From Ustulina deusta (taxonomy: Eukaryota; Ascomycota; Sordariomycetes; Xylariales; Xylariaceae): 64,000 nucleotides of DNA. The stretch is from assembly GCA_023159155.1 (NCBI GenBank), contig JAJNNX010000032.1, positions 248,001 through 312,000 on the forward strand, in the 5' to 3' direction. Of this stretch, positions 31,528 through 43,579 are shown one piece after another (within the stretch, counting starts at the first letter, position 1; every line of letters begins with the position of its first letter). Position numbers and translations under genes: made by a program. Below the pieces are notes generated by a model. That model saw nothing but the letters and a program-made list of their open reading frames with translations, ran no database searches and was not told the origin of the DNA.

Positions 31528-32278
31528 ATGCCGACAGAAGCTGGTCACAGGCGTGAGTGCGCATTTCTCTTTCCGCTTCTTCCAATTTACCAAACTTACT
31601 ACTAATTTCCTCTGAAGTCTACGTCAAGTTCGTACACCCCGTGCAAACGAGTCGATTCCCTACGCTCAATATCGGAACAAGAGCCGAATGCGATAATGTG
31701 GGATATGGCTGACAGGGGACCATGAGTAGGGCCCGACACCTCGGGTATCGGCGCAACAAGCACACTACACATCCTAACAGAAGCCTCGTGAAGATTGAGG
31801 GCGTGGATGACCCCGAGGCTGCCAAGTATGTGCATCATACCTGGTATTTTTATACGTCTCTGGCGACGGGGCTATTGACACTCATAGATTCTATCTGGGC
31901 AAGAAAGTCGCCTTCATCTACAAGGCGCCAAAGGAGATAAGTATGTGGAATTATTGCACTTGCGCTTGTGCGGCTTAGATTTGCAACAATACTAACTGCT
32001 CATCTACAGGAGGCACCCACACTCGCGTGGTAGGCAATGTCTCGAGTCAATTCGCTCTCGTCACGTCGATACTGACTGGTGTTCGTTTTACAGACCTGGG
32101 GCAAGATCGTCCGGGGGCATGGTATGATCTTGTCAGAATCCAAGTTCAATTATGCAATGTCACTGATTATTTGACTTCAGGCAATTCAGGCACTGTGCAA
32201 GCTCGTTTCGCCGTCCCTCTTCCCACGAAGTCTTTTGGCGCTAGCCTTCGGGTTCTGCTATATCCCTCGTCAATCTAA
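31528..32278 (+). CDS. RPL33: 60S ribosomal protein eL33 (L35Ae)
   Basis: A structural protein of the large ribosomal subunit. It has seven exons: 31528-31552, 31618-31627, 31730-31825, 31888-31940, 32010-32029, 32094-32121 and 32181-32278 (109 residues, like the yeast protein). Splicing gives [24 protein letters not shown], then [38 protein letters not shown] and [14 protein letters not shown], aligned with eL33 throughout. Exon 2 is only 10 nt (TCTACGTCAA), and its intron has a weak GTTCGT donor. The alternative of a longer exon 2 would insert four residues into a conserved block. Introns are 59-102 bp with CTRAC-type branch points. Many introns near the 5' end are normal for fungal ribosomal protein genes, but seven exons in 330 coding bases is dense. 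Confidence 0.95.
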
Positions 32279-35200
32279 GCATCAAAAAGGTTATTGTTCA
32301 GAAGAAGCAACTCAACGAATAATAAGTCTTGAAATCGAGTGAGATTGGGAAGGTCAATGAGGCTTTTACCCGGCCGACGACCATGCAAACCAATAGTCTT
32401 CGACTCACAAAATAAAGCCTTATTGCTTCAGCGCGCATACGCAAAACCAAACTGCTGAATCGCCAGTGTGTCTTGGTTTACAACCAGACGTTGAGGCCGA
32501 GAGTCTGTCATTGTAGCCAGAGGGAATTGGGCCCTGGTAGACGATGCAAGTGCATAGATACAAATAAACAGAGCATTCGCTCGTATCTAGAAGCAAAATA
32601 CCTATCTGCACCGTCTTGAGGCGGTTAAGAAAAAGCGAATTGAAGGCAAGGTTAATACCAAAACCCAATGACAAGGATTACTCCCACCATCCGTCTCGTC
32701 CAGAGGTTTTCGGTCTACGGAAGCTTACCTTTGTTCAATGATTAAATATGAGTGTATGGTGTGTTTATCATCTTCTTGCCGTCATACTAGTCGCCTTTGG
32801 TGTTTTGCTTGGGACAATTGCCCGATTACTTGTTGGTGACGAGCTGGAAGTCCACCACTTATGCATCCCTGTGTGCTCAATGCGATTCCCGTAAAGACCT
32901 AGCTAGACTGAGCTTTCTATCATTAATGCAACGTCGTGATATATGATACTATATATAAAATCATGCTAGTTTTCCAATCTCGCCGAGGGGAGCAATATGT
33001 TCAAAGTCCTGTTTCATAATATCCAAGATAACATATCGTACTCACCAACGAAAACAGTGATAGCCAGATAGATAGGGTCACTGTTTTCATGGTATCTTCG
33101 TCATTTAATGAATGAGACGAATCATGTTGCACCAGCCCTTAATATGCATCAAACGTCCCTCCGGAAGCGACGAAAACTTGTTCGGGGATTGAAATAGCGA
33201 CGGAATCCATGAACGTTGCTCTAGACTTTCCTCGCGTTCTAATCTGCTGATGCATCTTCGCCTGTTCTAGAAGGTCTCCATGAGACGTTGACTAAGACGC
33301 CAGTATACGACGTGGGATCCGAAACCTAAACTAGACTCTCTGCTTCCCTACCGAATTGATTCGGATCCGCGAGTATTAGTGGATGTTTCGGCTCACGCCC
33401 TTTGCTCTGATGTCTAACCTCGTGGGCAGCTGATAAGCGCGAAAGAGTACTTCTCAATTTCGCGGTCAATCTATACCTAACATAGCCGTCGTGGCCTTGG
33501 AATATAGTTTGGAGTAAGGGGTAGGTGGTTAATGGAACGAGGTCTTTCAAGATGAGGTAATAAGTTCTGGCGGTATAAGGCTGAATATGGATAGTAGTTA
33601 ACTGACTTCTCGACCTCTCAAGCCTAAGAGGAGCTGGTAAATTTATCTATTTAAAGGCCGAATATTTATATCAACATCTTACACAGTAGCTTTATGTAGG
33701 TAGTTATTCAACGATATAGTGTCTAGACCTGAAGAGTGTTCAATGTCAACCATCAACATCCAAGAGTATAATAGAAGTATGAACTTTCAATACGCCATCA
33801 TTTTAGTGCTTTTGATGTCTATGGGCACGACACGTATATCCTAATCTTAGTTCACCTGGGCTCGATTCTGCTGCACGTGTACATATACGTCCGGCTCTTG
33901 TTGTTTCCGGCTGAAGTGGCAAACAATAGGAAAGCGATGAATGACTATCGTTGCGCAAGAATCCTAGAGTCCCTCAAACATGTTCCTTCTGACAATATAT
34001 TGAATGCTCTCATTTCCGTGTCATCGGCGAGCGGTCTCACGACAGTAAGTCAAACAGATAACCGGATGGTGCAGCACGATGCTACTCTTAACACCTCGGA
34101 GACAATAGCTACAAGGGTGCCATTCGTAGTGTAGGACTTCACGATATTTGTTGGAGTAGCAGAAAAAGCAAGTTGCGATTTAAAAATAGTCCTCGATGTC
34201 GTCTGGCATCGCTATTATCGCGTGATCTTTAACACTTGGGCGGTTCTTGCGATGCCGAATGGTGGCTGACCTCCCTTGTCGCGAACGTGGTGTTGAAAGT
34301 AGCTCACAATTATCGTTCTGTCATGACAAATACGAATGCCATGGTTTCTTTTTCATTACATGAATACCACCGTTGCGTTCTAATGCATGACGCCTGCAAT
34401 ACTACGCTGTTGTGGTAAAGTGATGAGGCTGACGCCATGTAGATAATTTCCTTTGTGCGTTTTCTAAGCTGAGCTGGGATCGTTAGAGTGGCTTCTTGGC
34501 GTCGACTAGCACCCTATGCATCCCCAAGGAAATACGGCTAGTCAAACCGTGATATCCTACCTGGATACTATGGAAGAAATATTGGCCTTAGCGTTATAGC
34601 TCCAACATCCAATATATGGCATCAAAACCTTACTACTCCTATAATAAGCAACATCGGAATGAATTGAAAGTTCAATAAATCAACGGGCTTAAGTATTCTT
34701 TTAACCGCAAATATATATGTATAATATAGACAAAGACGACGGTCCAGAAGCGATAATGGGGATAGAAATAGAACAATAGAGGATACGAGGGACGTATAGG
34801 AACGTCTAGAATCCGAGGAAATATCCCAATATATAGGTTCGAAGCCCCCTCCAAATGAAACCGCTCGGGCCAGAGCTCTCCCTCTCCAGGTCACACGATG
34901 CGCAAGGTGTCAGTGCAGGGGACATGGCGATCCAGCGTTCTAGAAGATGCAAGGAGACAGGTCGCCAGGCCCCAATGAACCAAGAATAGCTACCAGACAA
35001 TTAAAAAGCGCCCTGCAAAGGTGGCCTAGATGTTGTCTTGCATGCGTGGCCCCCCGACACAAAAATTTCCCGGTCGAAAGCCATTGGATATCTGGGCGGG
35101 CTGCAACATGCACAGCCACTTGCATGCATCGTCCCTCTTTGAGCCCGGGCTAGCCTATACGCTACCTACCTCAACACGGGACGAGCTCTGACTAGCGAGA

Positions 35201-38200
35201 TCTGCTAAGACGGCCGGAACCGGGGTATACGTAATTGGCCCGTATTCACTGAGATCGAAATGAGTCGATTTCGATGCAAGATTCAAGGGTCAAGGTAGGT
35301 CGGTAGAGGTCACCTGGGGTAGCTGGGGGAGAGCATTTTCATCTTGGCACTGGGCATGTCAAAGGAGAAACTGTAGTGTCTGTATTGATAGGCGCTGATA
35401 CCTAGCTTTCATCGCCCTCTGTCGTCTCCCGTAGGAGACTTGAACGATAATGCCGTCGGCCCTTTTCCCCATCCCATGCCACAATTACTAGAAAAATGCC
35501 ACCCCAAGATGAATTCCAACCCAAACAAAGAGAAAAAAATATCCAAAAAAAAAATCGGGGGAATTCCCCATTGGTAGAAGCGAAAGGTGTTTGGCGGGGC
35601 TACTATTACAAGATAGAACAGTGGTATTTTTCCTGAACTCCGCCCATGATATGAAAAGAAAACGCTGGCTGTGCTGTGCTCCTTGAAACAACAAATCATA
35701 AACTCGTCATAAACTCGACCGTCTCGGCAGTCCTTAGGTAGTGTGGATATGGGGCGGCGTGCTGTGACCTGCACTGGTTTCGTAGTTTCTTCTGAGCGAC
35801 AGCTTTTCTGCACAACCCATCCGCTTCCTTTCATGAGGGGTCAACCTCCTCCACGATGAGGCGCCTCCGATCCTCATCAGTCATCTCTTCATCATGACGT
35901 AGAAATGAGCCCGGCTAGCCGAAGTCGGGACTCCTGCGTAGAGAGTGTGTAATTCCGTCTATGGGGTGTCCCAGCGACGATATAGTTGAAACAATGTAAG
36001 GCGTGGTAGGGTTTCATCGGGTCTACGATGCCCAGCTAAGGGGTAAAAAGGAGGGTTCGAGACCATGCTGCACCCGGCGCCGTTGACGGCGGCGACTGGG
36101 TTGTCGTACATCTAGGCCGCCGTCTCGCTTCCGATCTGGGCCCGGTTCTGCGGATGGCAATACCAACAACTACCGGTGGTATATTCTGTGCCGCAGTTTC
36201 CACATGTGTGCATATGCATCGTGTTGACTGGGCATCTAGAAGCAGCACAAGCTGAGGTTGATGATCTCGCCATTGTGATGAGTCGATGTGACTTGGGTGT
36301 GTGAGTGTGAGTGCGTTTATGCGTGTGCGTCTAACCTGTCATCCCCGCGTTAGATCTAGAGCTCGGCTGCGTCTTCGTGGGCGTATATAAGGCGCCTGGA
36401 TCCGCCGCTATGAAAACGGGGTTCTGGACTCCAGAATGTTCGATGACCGAGGCGGCCAGCACATACCTGGTATATATGGCTAGACTGGGTGCAGAGTGGC
36501 GGTGACGAGGTGGCTCGCAGCAGACTGAGCTTTCTTTGCTTGGTGAGGGACCATTCAAGCAGGCGTTATGCTGATGTGTAGGTCTTCTTTATTCTATGAC
36601 AAGATGTGATGGGCAGGCTCGTCTGTGAGCAAGGGTGGGAAATGGTAAGGTTGATATCGGATGTCGATCGTTCCTCTTCGCAGGAGATGGGCTCTGGAGG
36701 GGGGGGCTGCCGGCATTATCAGGCATTATCATCTGGGCAACTTGCTCTTGTACTCGTGGACCCCGTCAACCTGTCAACCTCCCACGGCGCTCGAGCTACG
36801 CCATTTCGGTACATGCGAAAACAACGATGGAAAGAGGGGACGGAGCAATAATGGCCAGTACCTACATGTACAGTGCTATCCCTCGTGGAAGCTGCCGATG
36901 CAGGCCAGCAAGTCCAGGTGCGCCCTAATGCAGCATTCAATAGTTCCACGATGGGCTGGAACTTGGGATGAGACCCTCCCCACCATCCATTGACCTGCCC
37001 GAAGCCGCCATCGATGCGCTTTTAGCACGCGCAGGGACAGCCAGCGAACGATTGCCGCTTTGGGCCAATTATTCCGAGGTGGGCTTGGGGCGGTCGATAG
37101 GCTGCACTGAACCGAATAACCGGTGCTGGAATTCTCCTAGCTCCTGACCCAGCTCTGCCCCAGCGTCTGACCCGGCGTCGGCCCCAGCAGCGTCTGTGTC
37201 TGTCCCAGCCTGCCCATCGATCGTTGGTGTTTTGGTGGCGTATGACTTACATGAGAACGACCTTGCATCCCCTACGCTCCAGGTCCCCTACACAGGGATG
37301 GCCCATGGATCTAGTGTCACCCAACCGGTAATCTAGGGGCACGATGGGCCGACTCTAGGTAGCGTCAGTAGCTCTCCCAAAGCCGTGCAGGTGGATGTGG
37401 CTTATGGCCATACTGACGCCTGGAATCCGCTTGGCCGCATTAGGAAGAACCTCGTTGGAATACCTCGCCAGCGGGATCACTGTCACGCCACTCAAGCATT
37501 GCACTAACCAGGTCTGTTTCCCACGTGGACCCCGCCTATTTTCCCTAAATGGGACCCAGCGACACTTACTGTGCACTATCTATAGCGCAGATCAGATCAG
37601 AGCATCAACCAGGGTTGGGATCAAGCGCTAACAAAGCGGGTGAGTAGATGCTCCTCTGCCTCCCTGGGTAGCGCTGCATACACTCCGCAGCAGTGGCCCA
37701 CGGCTATTGTTGCCTGCCCTGGGGCACGTCGACACTGCGGCCAACAGTGTCGGTGAACGACTTATCGCCAACGCTACTGCTGCTGCTAACTGCTGCCGCC
37801 GCCAAGGCACGAAAGGGTCAGAAGCTTATTACTATACACTACTATCGCAACACTCTCTGCCACCTCGGCTACTGCCAAGTTCTCTGCCAAATTGTGTCTG
37901 GAGGTGCGGGTGACTCAGATGCGCACCCGATAGGATCAATACCGTAGGATCGCGGAGGTGTCCGTCAATACTACAAACCTAGACCTAGCAAGAATCGAGA
38001 AAAAACCCCCCAGAAACAAAAAACCGCTCGCCCGCTCTCCTGATCGCCAGGCCACCTCACACTATCCACCCAGATCGCATCGGAAATGGAACAGCTGAGG
38101 CGCTGGATGGAACGACGGAGTCAATATAATGCTTCATCAAGCTTCGTGCCGCTGCAATGCCCTCACTGACCCTATTTCGCTTATACCTACTCGAAATTAG

Positions 38201-39720
38201 AGGGAATCGTTGGAAAGACAGTCCATGCTTATTTTTTGCGCCCGCGCCTCCGGCCGGCAGGCGATATTCTCCGGATGCACGCTAAGAGTCATCAGAAAGA
38301 GAAAAGGGGAAAGCCGTTTCTCTGCATGAATGGGGGACCTTGACGGCGGCATTTAGTGTACTGCTCACCCCATAGGACGAAAACTCACCGGCTCGCTACC
38401 ATCAGCCCCGGCGCTGCATGCTCCGCCATAAGCCAGAAGAACGATGCATAAGGTACGCTACAGTACGTACGCGCACATCGGCGGGTAGAGTTCTCAATTC
38501 TAGGTAACAATGTACGCAGAACGGCTGCGTGGGCAGATACACATACCTAGATAGTGCGTCCATCGTCCTCGGTACCAGCTTTCGCCCTCCACAACCTAGT
38601 CTAGGTAGTCAATCTACTATCGCCTCCCGCTAAAATAAAAGAGGCGCTTCGAGCTACGAACAGCTGAAGCTTATCCGTCTCTAATTGGTCTAGCATTGGA
38701 GCTCGGGCGCTCTCTACCGACGCTGCCGGACCCGAGAGTCTGTTAGCGTACGTTGTGTGAAGCATCGGGCTGACTACGCCAGAGCGAGTGATGGTGCTCT
38801 ACCTATTTGTCGAGAGCAGGCGCCATGCCTTCAAAAGAAATGTCATGCGTCAGCCGTTTAACGCCTTGGGTACGAGAAGGGCTATCTGAAACCGTTGTTC
38901 TTCCCGGGTCAAGCGAAACACGAGCTGGTAAGACCTCTTAGACACAGAGCTGAAGATCATGCCTTTTTGCCATTTTTGAACGGCCGACGTGTCCTACGCA
39001 TTATCGCATTATCGTATCGACGCGAAACACTTCCCTATTACGCAAAGCCGCTTAATGCCGATCTTTTCGTTTTTATACAGCCGGTAGTATTACTCCCGAC
39101 GCCTGGGTTTCATTTATACTGAGTAGGGCTCGAATGTGAGTATTGTGTCTAGAATAACCTGCTGAGCCTTACAGAGGAGGTCCGTGTACTGGCCGTGTAT
39201 CTCTGTTTCTCGGCGTTCAGCCGGCTTGGCATTCGACCAGCTGTACCGGTACCCGTTGTTGTGCTCATCTGTCCAGGGATGTGTGGAGAGCTGAGGGTAT
39301 CATGGGAGAAGTAGGTAGGTAGGTAGTCTTCACTGGGAACCTAACCAAGTCCCTTGCCGAAAATCCGACGGCAAGTACCTAGTGTACGCCACGGAACGCA
39401 TAAAGGGTCCTGCCGATCCTTCTCTCGACATCTTCTCTGCGGAAAAAGGGCCAAGACATTTATATTCGACTCTCTTTAGGCTCAAGGCAGCATCGTTATT
39501 GTAGATGCAGAAAATCCCGACCTCTTGGTAATTTGTTAATGATCACGTACTTTGACGGTACCTATGGCGACACACTATAAAGGGCAATGTTGCCATAGCC
39601 TCTTCAGTTGACGCGACGGCTCGCTGTCATTAGACAATTGAATACCAGGAGAAAACCAGGTCGCAAGCGCCCGCCAAGAACAACCACGACATTGGACCGA
39701 GTGCACCGAATATTGGGACC
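32279..39720. other. 7.4-kb region with no supportable gene
   Basis: All open frames are short, lack ATG or have no protein-like pattern. The largest, 35409-35834 on the minus strand, has no recognisable feature. Parts near 33.6-34.8 kb are AT-rich, while 36-38.7 kb is mixed. A run of TAGG repeats (GTAGGTAGGTAGGTAG) is near 39310, and copies of CCTAGG/CTAGGTAG lie near 38.5-38.6 kb. It may hold non-coding RNA genes or decayed elements that cannot be recognised by eye. Confidence 0.5.
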
Positions 39721-40820
39721 ATGGGACAGCAACCCTCGCTTCCAGGACCACCTGGGACCAAGTTTCGCGTTATTGGCGCCGGAATGTGAGTTACATTTGT
39801 CCGGCGTCATCTTACAGCATGACTAGGGAGAGATAGCACTATACGCCGTGATGCAGATGCTTCGTGTCACGTCTACCAGCGGGGCGCCTATTTCACCCTC
39901 CCAATGCAGCCTCACAGATAAGCTGACATTGAGCAGGTCGCGTACCGGTACCAAGACACTGAACGAAGCCCTAACGATCCTCTTAAAGGGCCCGGTTCAT
40001 GACTCCGGCATTCAGTCGCTCGGCGGGCCCATGGATCAGATCAGCGCTTGGTTGCAGATTATGGCACTGGCCCCCAAGGCCCAATCTTTCTCAGACCAGA
40101 AAAAACTCGATTGGCTATTATCCTCTGTGCTCGACGGCTATGTAGCTACCATGGACTGCCCAGCTGCCACTCTCACTCCGGAAATTATGCGCGTTTACCC
40201 TGACGCCATCGTGATCGCAACAACAAGAGACGAGAAATCATGGTGGAACAGTATGGTTAGTCCGCTGGAGTCTTCTATGCCCCCTTTTGATATGTCTCGA
40301 GAGCACGAGTTGCCTAATTAGGGGGTTTCTACTCCTGGAACTTTTTTCCAATTTTACCATAAATAGCAGTCAATTATTGACTCGTGCTTCTTCAATATAG
40401 AGCCACCTGAATAACATGATGTCTACGTGGCATCTACCTCTGGTAGTACTCTTTCTACGCAAGAGCCAAGTGTATGGGCTCTGGATGATTAGGTTTAGCG
40501 GAATCATGCAATGGCGATATCAGTCGGAGAAGATACAAGAGGATACTCTTCGAAAGCATGAGCAGCATCTACGTGACACTGTTCCGCCCGAAAAGTTATT
40601 TTGGTATAATGTCAGCAAAGGATGGGAACCACTTTGTCGGATCCTCAACGTCCCTGTACCAGACGTCCCGTTTCCCCATAATAACAGCAAGGTGGATGCT
40701 TCGAAAGTGCTTCGGGATCATGTCGTAGCCGGTGTCATCTCATGGATATTTGTACTGTCGACATTCATTGTTGTGATTTGGTTTGTGAGAAGTTGGCACC
40801 CACGGCATTTTTCTTGGTAG
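39721..40820 (+). CDS. Sulfotransferase-like P-loop protein (Sulfotransfer_4 type)
   Basis: Three exons, 39721-39785, 39937-40255 and 40401-40820, give 267 residues. Intron 1 (151 bp, GTGAGT) splits the Met of the nucleotide-binding loop, and splicing restores FRVIGAGMSRTGTKTL, the RTGT(K/T) loop of this family. Intron 2 (145 bp) uses GTTAGT and keeps the frame, joining WWNSM to SHLNNMMSTW; unspliced reading stops at 40319. Further family features are YPDAIVIATTRDEKSWWNSM, a typical strand-helix, and VSKGWEPLCRILNVPVPDVPFPHNN near the C-terminus. A C-terminal hydrophobic helix (about 240-260) suggests tail anchoring. Related fungal proteins are often mislabelled NAD-dependent epimerases. Whether it transfers sulfate is unknown. 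Confidence 0.82.
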
Positions 40821-41469
40821 ACAGATACCAATAGTGAAGTTCAACAGACAGTGCAGTCCCCGGACAAACTATTCCCCTAACTACGCCTATCCTAATCCAG
40901 ACGTGATGTACATTTTAAGGTGCCAAGAACATTAACCATGCGAATCGGCGGGGGATTTCAACGTCTCATGTACCAGAGGCCAACGGCAAGAGCGCCCACT
41001 GCCCCCTCATCAATGAAATGGCTTTGCTTCTCCCCCTTTGAGTTATTTTCATACTGCGTGCTTGGAACTGTTTCGTGTCGTTCATATGAGGATATGGGGT
41101 TGTGAGAACATCCACCCCGAGGAAGGGGCATATCTCTTCCCATCCAAGTCATCTTCTAACTTGGGAACGAGCAGCGGATCTGCAGGAACTAATGCCTTCG
41201 CCCGCGCATTACTGGCACTTATCGTCAGCATTCTCTATCTAGCGTTTTTTTTTTTACCCAAGGAGAAAGTTGGAGTGTCACCACTTGATGGAACTTTGCC
41301 TTTTTTAACACACTATTCCTCATATTCCTTCATCGCGGCCTGAAAGCCTCCTTCAGTCTACCCGTGCCCTCGCGAGAGAGTCTCGAATATCAAGCTGACT
41401 AGTCTACTGAATTACAGGTCTGTCGTGACGAAGTACTTAAAGAAATTCCAGGGGAAACTCTGTGCACTA
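40821..41469. other. Intergenic with a possible coding relic
   Basis: A frame at 41038-41343 encodes a protein-like tail with a hydrophobic segment and a poly-T tract, but it opens on TTG and has no upstream partner. Nothing is firmly supported. Confidence 0.4.
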
Positions 41470-41887
41470 ACATTGCGTAGACTGACGGTGTTCCATATCG
41501 ACTTCGCCCAAGCCTCCGGCTCTCTCACGGTCAGAATGGATTTAGCGTCCGCATAGGCCTGGACGATCTTTTCCGTCGGGAAACACGGCACAACTGCCAG
41601 AACCTAGGGGTTCGGCCGTGTTACTGAGACTGTCTTGTCCTCCGAGGAGGGGAATGATGTTCATTCTCACGTCATAATTCCACATCCAGTTGTCAAAGTC
41701 GGACCGAGAATATAGTTTACCCTGTCTCGTCCGCTTTATCTGCAGCCCTTCGCTGAACATCTTGATATGGGGGTATACATTCCTCATCTGGCCCAGATTG
41801 TAGGGGCCTCAAAAGAATTGTGCAGGAACTCGCGGTTTGTAACCTAGGAACTCTATCACATTGCAAACTTGCCCTATTGTGCCAAAG
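41470..41887 (-). pseudogene. Broken sulfotransferase-like gene remnant
   Basis: On the minus strand, a run beginning after a CTGAC..TTTAG acceptor-like site near 41888 encodes VCNVIEFLGYKPRVP, an in-frame TGA, then MRNVYPHIKMFSEGL and FDNWMWNYDVRMNIIPLL. The frame then slips by one base, and the other frame continues with EKIVQAYADAKSILTVREPE and AWAKSIWNTV. The last part closely matches the strand-helix after the P-loop region in Sulfotransfer_4 proteins (AYPDAK-ILTVR-P--W--S). At least one stop and one frameshift break it. It lies inverted about 650 bp from the intact sulfotransferase-like gene. The family link for the first part is weaker than for the second. Confidence 0.5.
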
Positions 41888-43579
41888 CTAAATCGTCAGC
41901 GGGAGATTGGGGAAAAAATTGGGTTCGAGATAAACTCGGATGCCTAGCCGACTCCCGGCCGTGACTCGGGACAATCACATTTTTCTCCTTTATCTACTAG
42001 TTCCGGGGCCGGGGCCGGTCCTGTGTCGACATATCACGATAAGCCCATGCTTGCATAAGCAGTTATAGTATATCTTAACCGAGATTGTGGATTTATACCA
42101 GGAGAACGGGATAAGATCAACAGTATTACGTCAGGGGGCAGCTAGATAATGAACTATACATGCACGACTTAGTAGACTACTTAGAAAAATTATTATTCCA
42201 CAAGTGACCGGACCGTGGATGCCAAATCCGGGTAAATTTCGGCTGCTTGGAGCATGCCATTGAGGCAAATATAGCACTCTTGATGAGATGTCGACCAATC
42301 TATCAATCTATTATTCTGCCTTAAGACCACAAGAGTCACCTACCTACTTTAGTTCGTGGGGACCATTCCACATGTAGACCGATAATTGTGGACTCGACTC
42401 TTTAGCAAGCCTGGTTGGTTGATGACGTCTCACCCGCTAATATGAAAATACGCCGGTACACATTTGGTAGGACTTTCCTCATGAAAGCTAGCTGCTGGTT
42501 GTTTCTAGCATCGGGGAAAATACTAACTACCGAGTATACATAAGCTCAAGTCGTACCGAAATAACGGTGGTGTTTTCCGACTTATGTAACGTTTGAAAGT
42601 GCCATTGGGAATGTTGCCATCAGTTGGCTCTATAATGCAACCCAGTCGGTACATACCTAGCACATACATTGGCGCCAAGGTGAGGCCTTGGCTCGCTTAA
42701 CTGTTCCACTGACGGCATCTAACCTTAGGCACATAAGGTAGCACCCGCTAAAGCTATTTACTGGAGCTGCTCCGGGTATACTTGCATAATTTGAATTTGA
42801 ATTCGTGATCGAGAACTTGTTTTCTTCGAGATCCGTGGACCCGGACTGGATACTCCGCAGCTGTCACGGGCATCCTTGGTCGACTGGACTGAATCCAGCA
42901 ACTCAAGCGCCAGACGACTGCTCACCTACCTGTCACTACTACATAGAGAGGGTAGGATGAGAGGGGACCAAGGTGGTATATGTGAGATGTTAATGATAGT
43001 GGCGTTAAAGAGACCGTTGGCTTTCCGAAGTGGTCATTGTTGGTAAGCTGTTGTGTCCTGCGAATGCCCCTGTCGGGACTGCTTCCTGGTCGAGCTTTGA
43101 CAGTCCCATGACGGATTTTGATTGCCGATGTAGACACATCTAAATTTATCGACTCCTGTACACGTGTATATGTAGGCAGGTACTCTATCTCCACTGGATA
43201 ATGACGTGACGCGAACCGGTCAGGGCCGCACATGACTCGGGAGTGATCGGACGCATCCACCGAGAGCCGCCTTCGAGATCACCAGCACTAATGTAGACTG
43301 CCTGCATTGTACTATTGTTGCATCCCAATAGGACCACATTATTTTCCTCTTCACAGGCCGATCTCTCTTTACCAATCATTTCCGCCTGACAACGCAGTGG
43401 TCACGCCATCTACTGTGCGATCAACAACTGATAGACACCCTGTCCATGTTTACGAAATGAGGATCAGGGGTATCGTCATCTAATATTGGACGTTTGCCTT
43501 CGCATCCAAACGTGACTACAGTACCTAACCGAAGCAGTGCCGAACCTTTCTTTTAGGCGGAAAAGAAATAGTGGGCTAT
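41888..43579. other. Gene-free stretch
   Basis: No supported gene. It lies 3' of the minus-strand sugar transporter and 5' of the sulfotransferase-like remnant. Confidence 0.5.

Noticed and set aside
35409..35834. Minus-strand frame of 141 codons in the gene-free region
   Set aside because: No recognisable feature, no splice partner and atypical composition.
41038..41343. Frame with a hydrophobic segment and poly-T tract
   Set aside because: Opens on TTG, lacks an upstream exon, and depends on a homopolymer; possibly a relic but not supportable.
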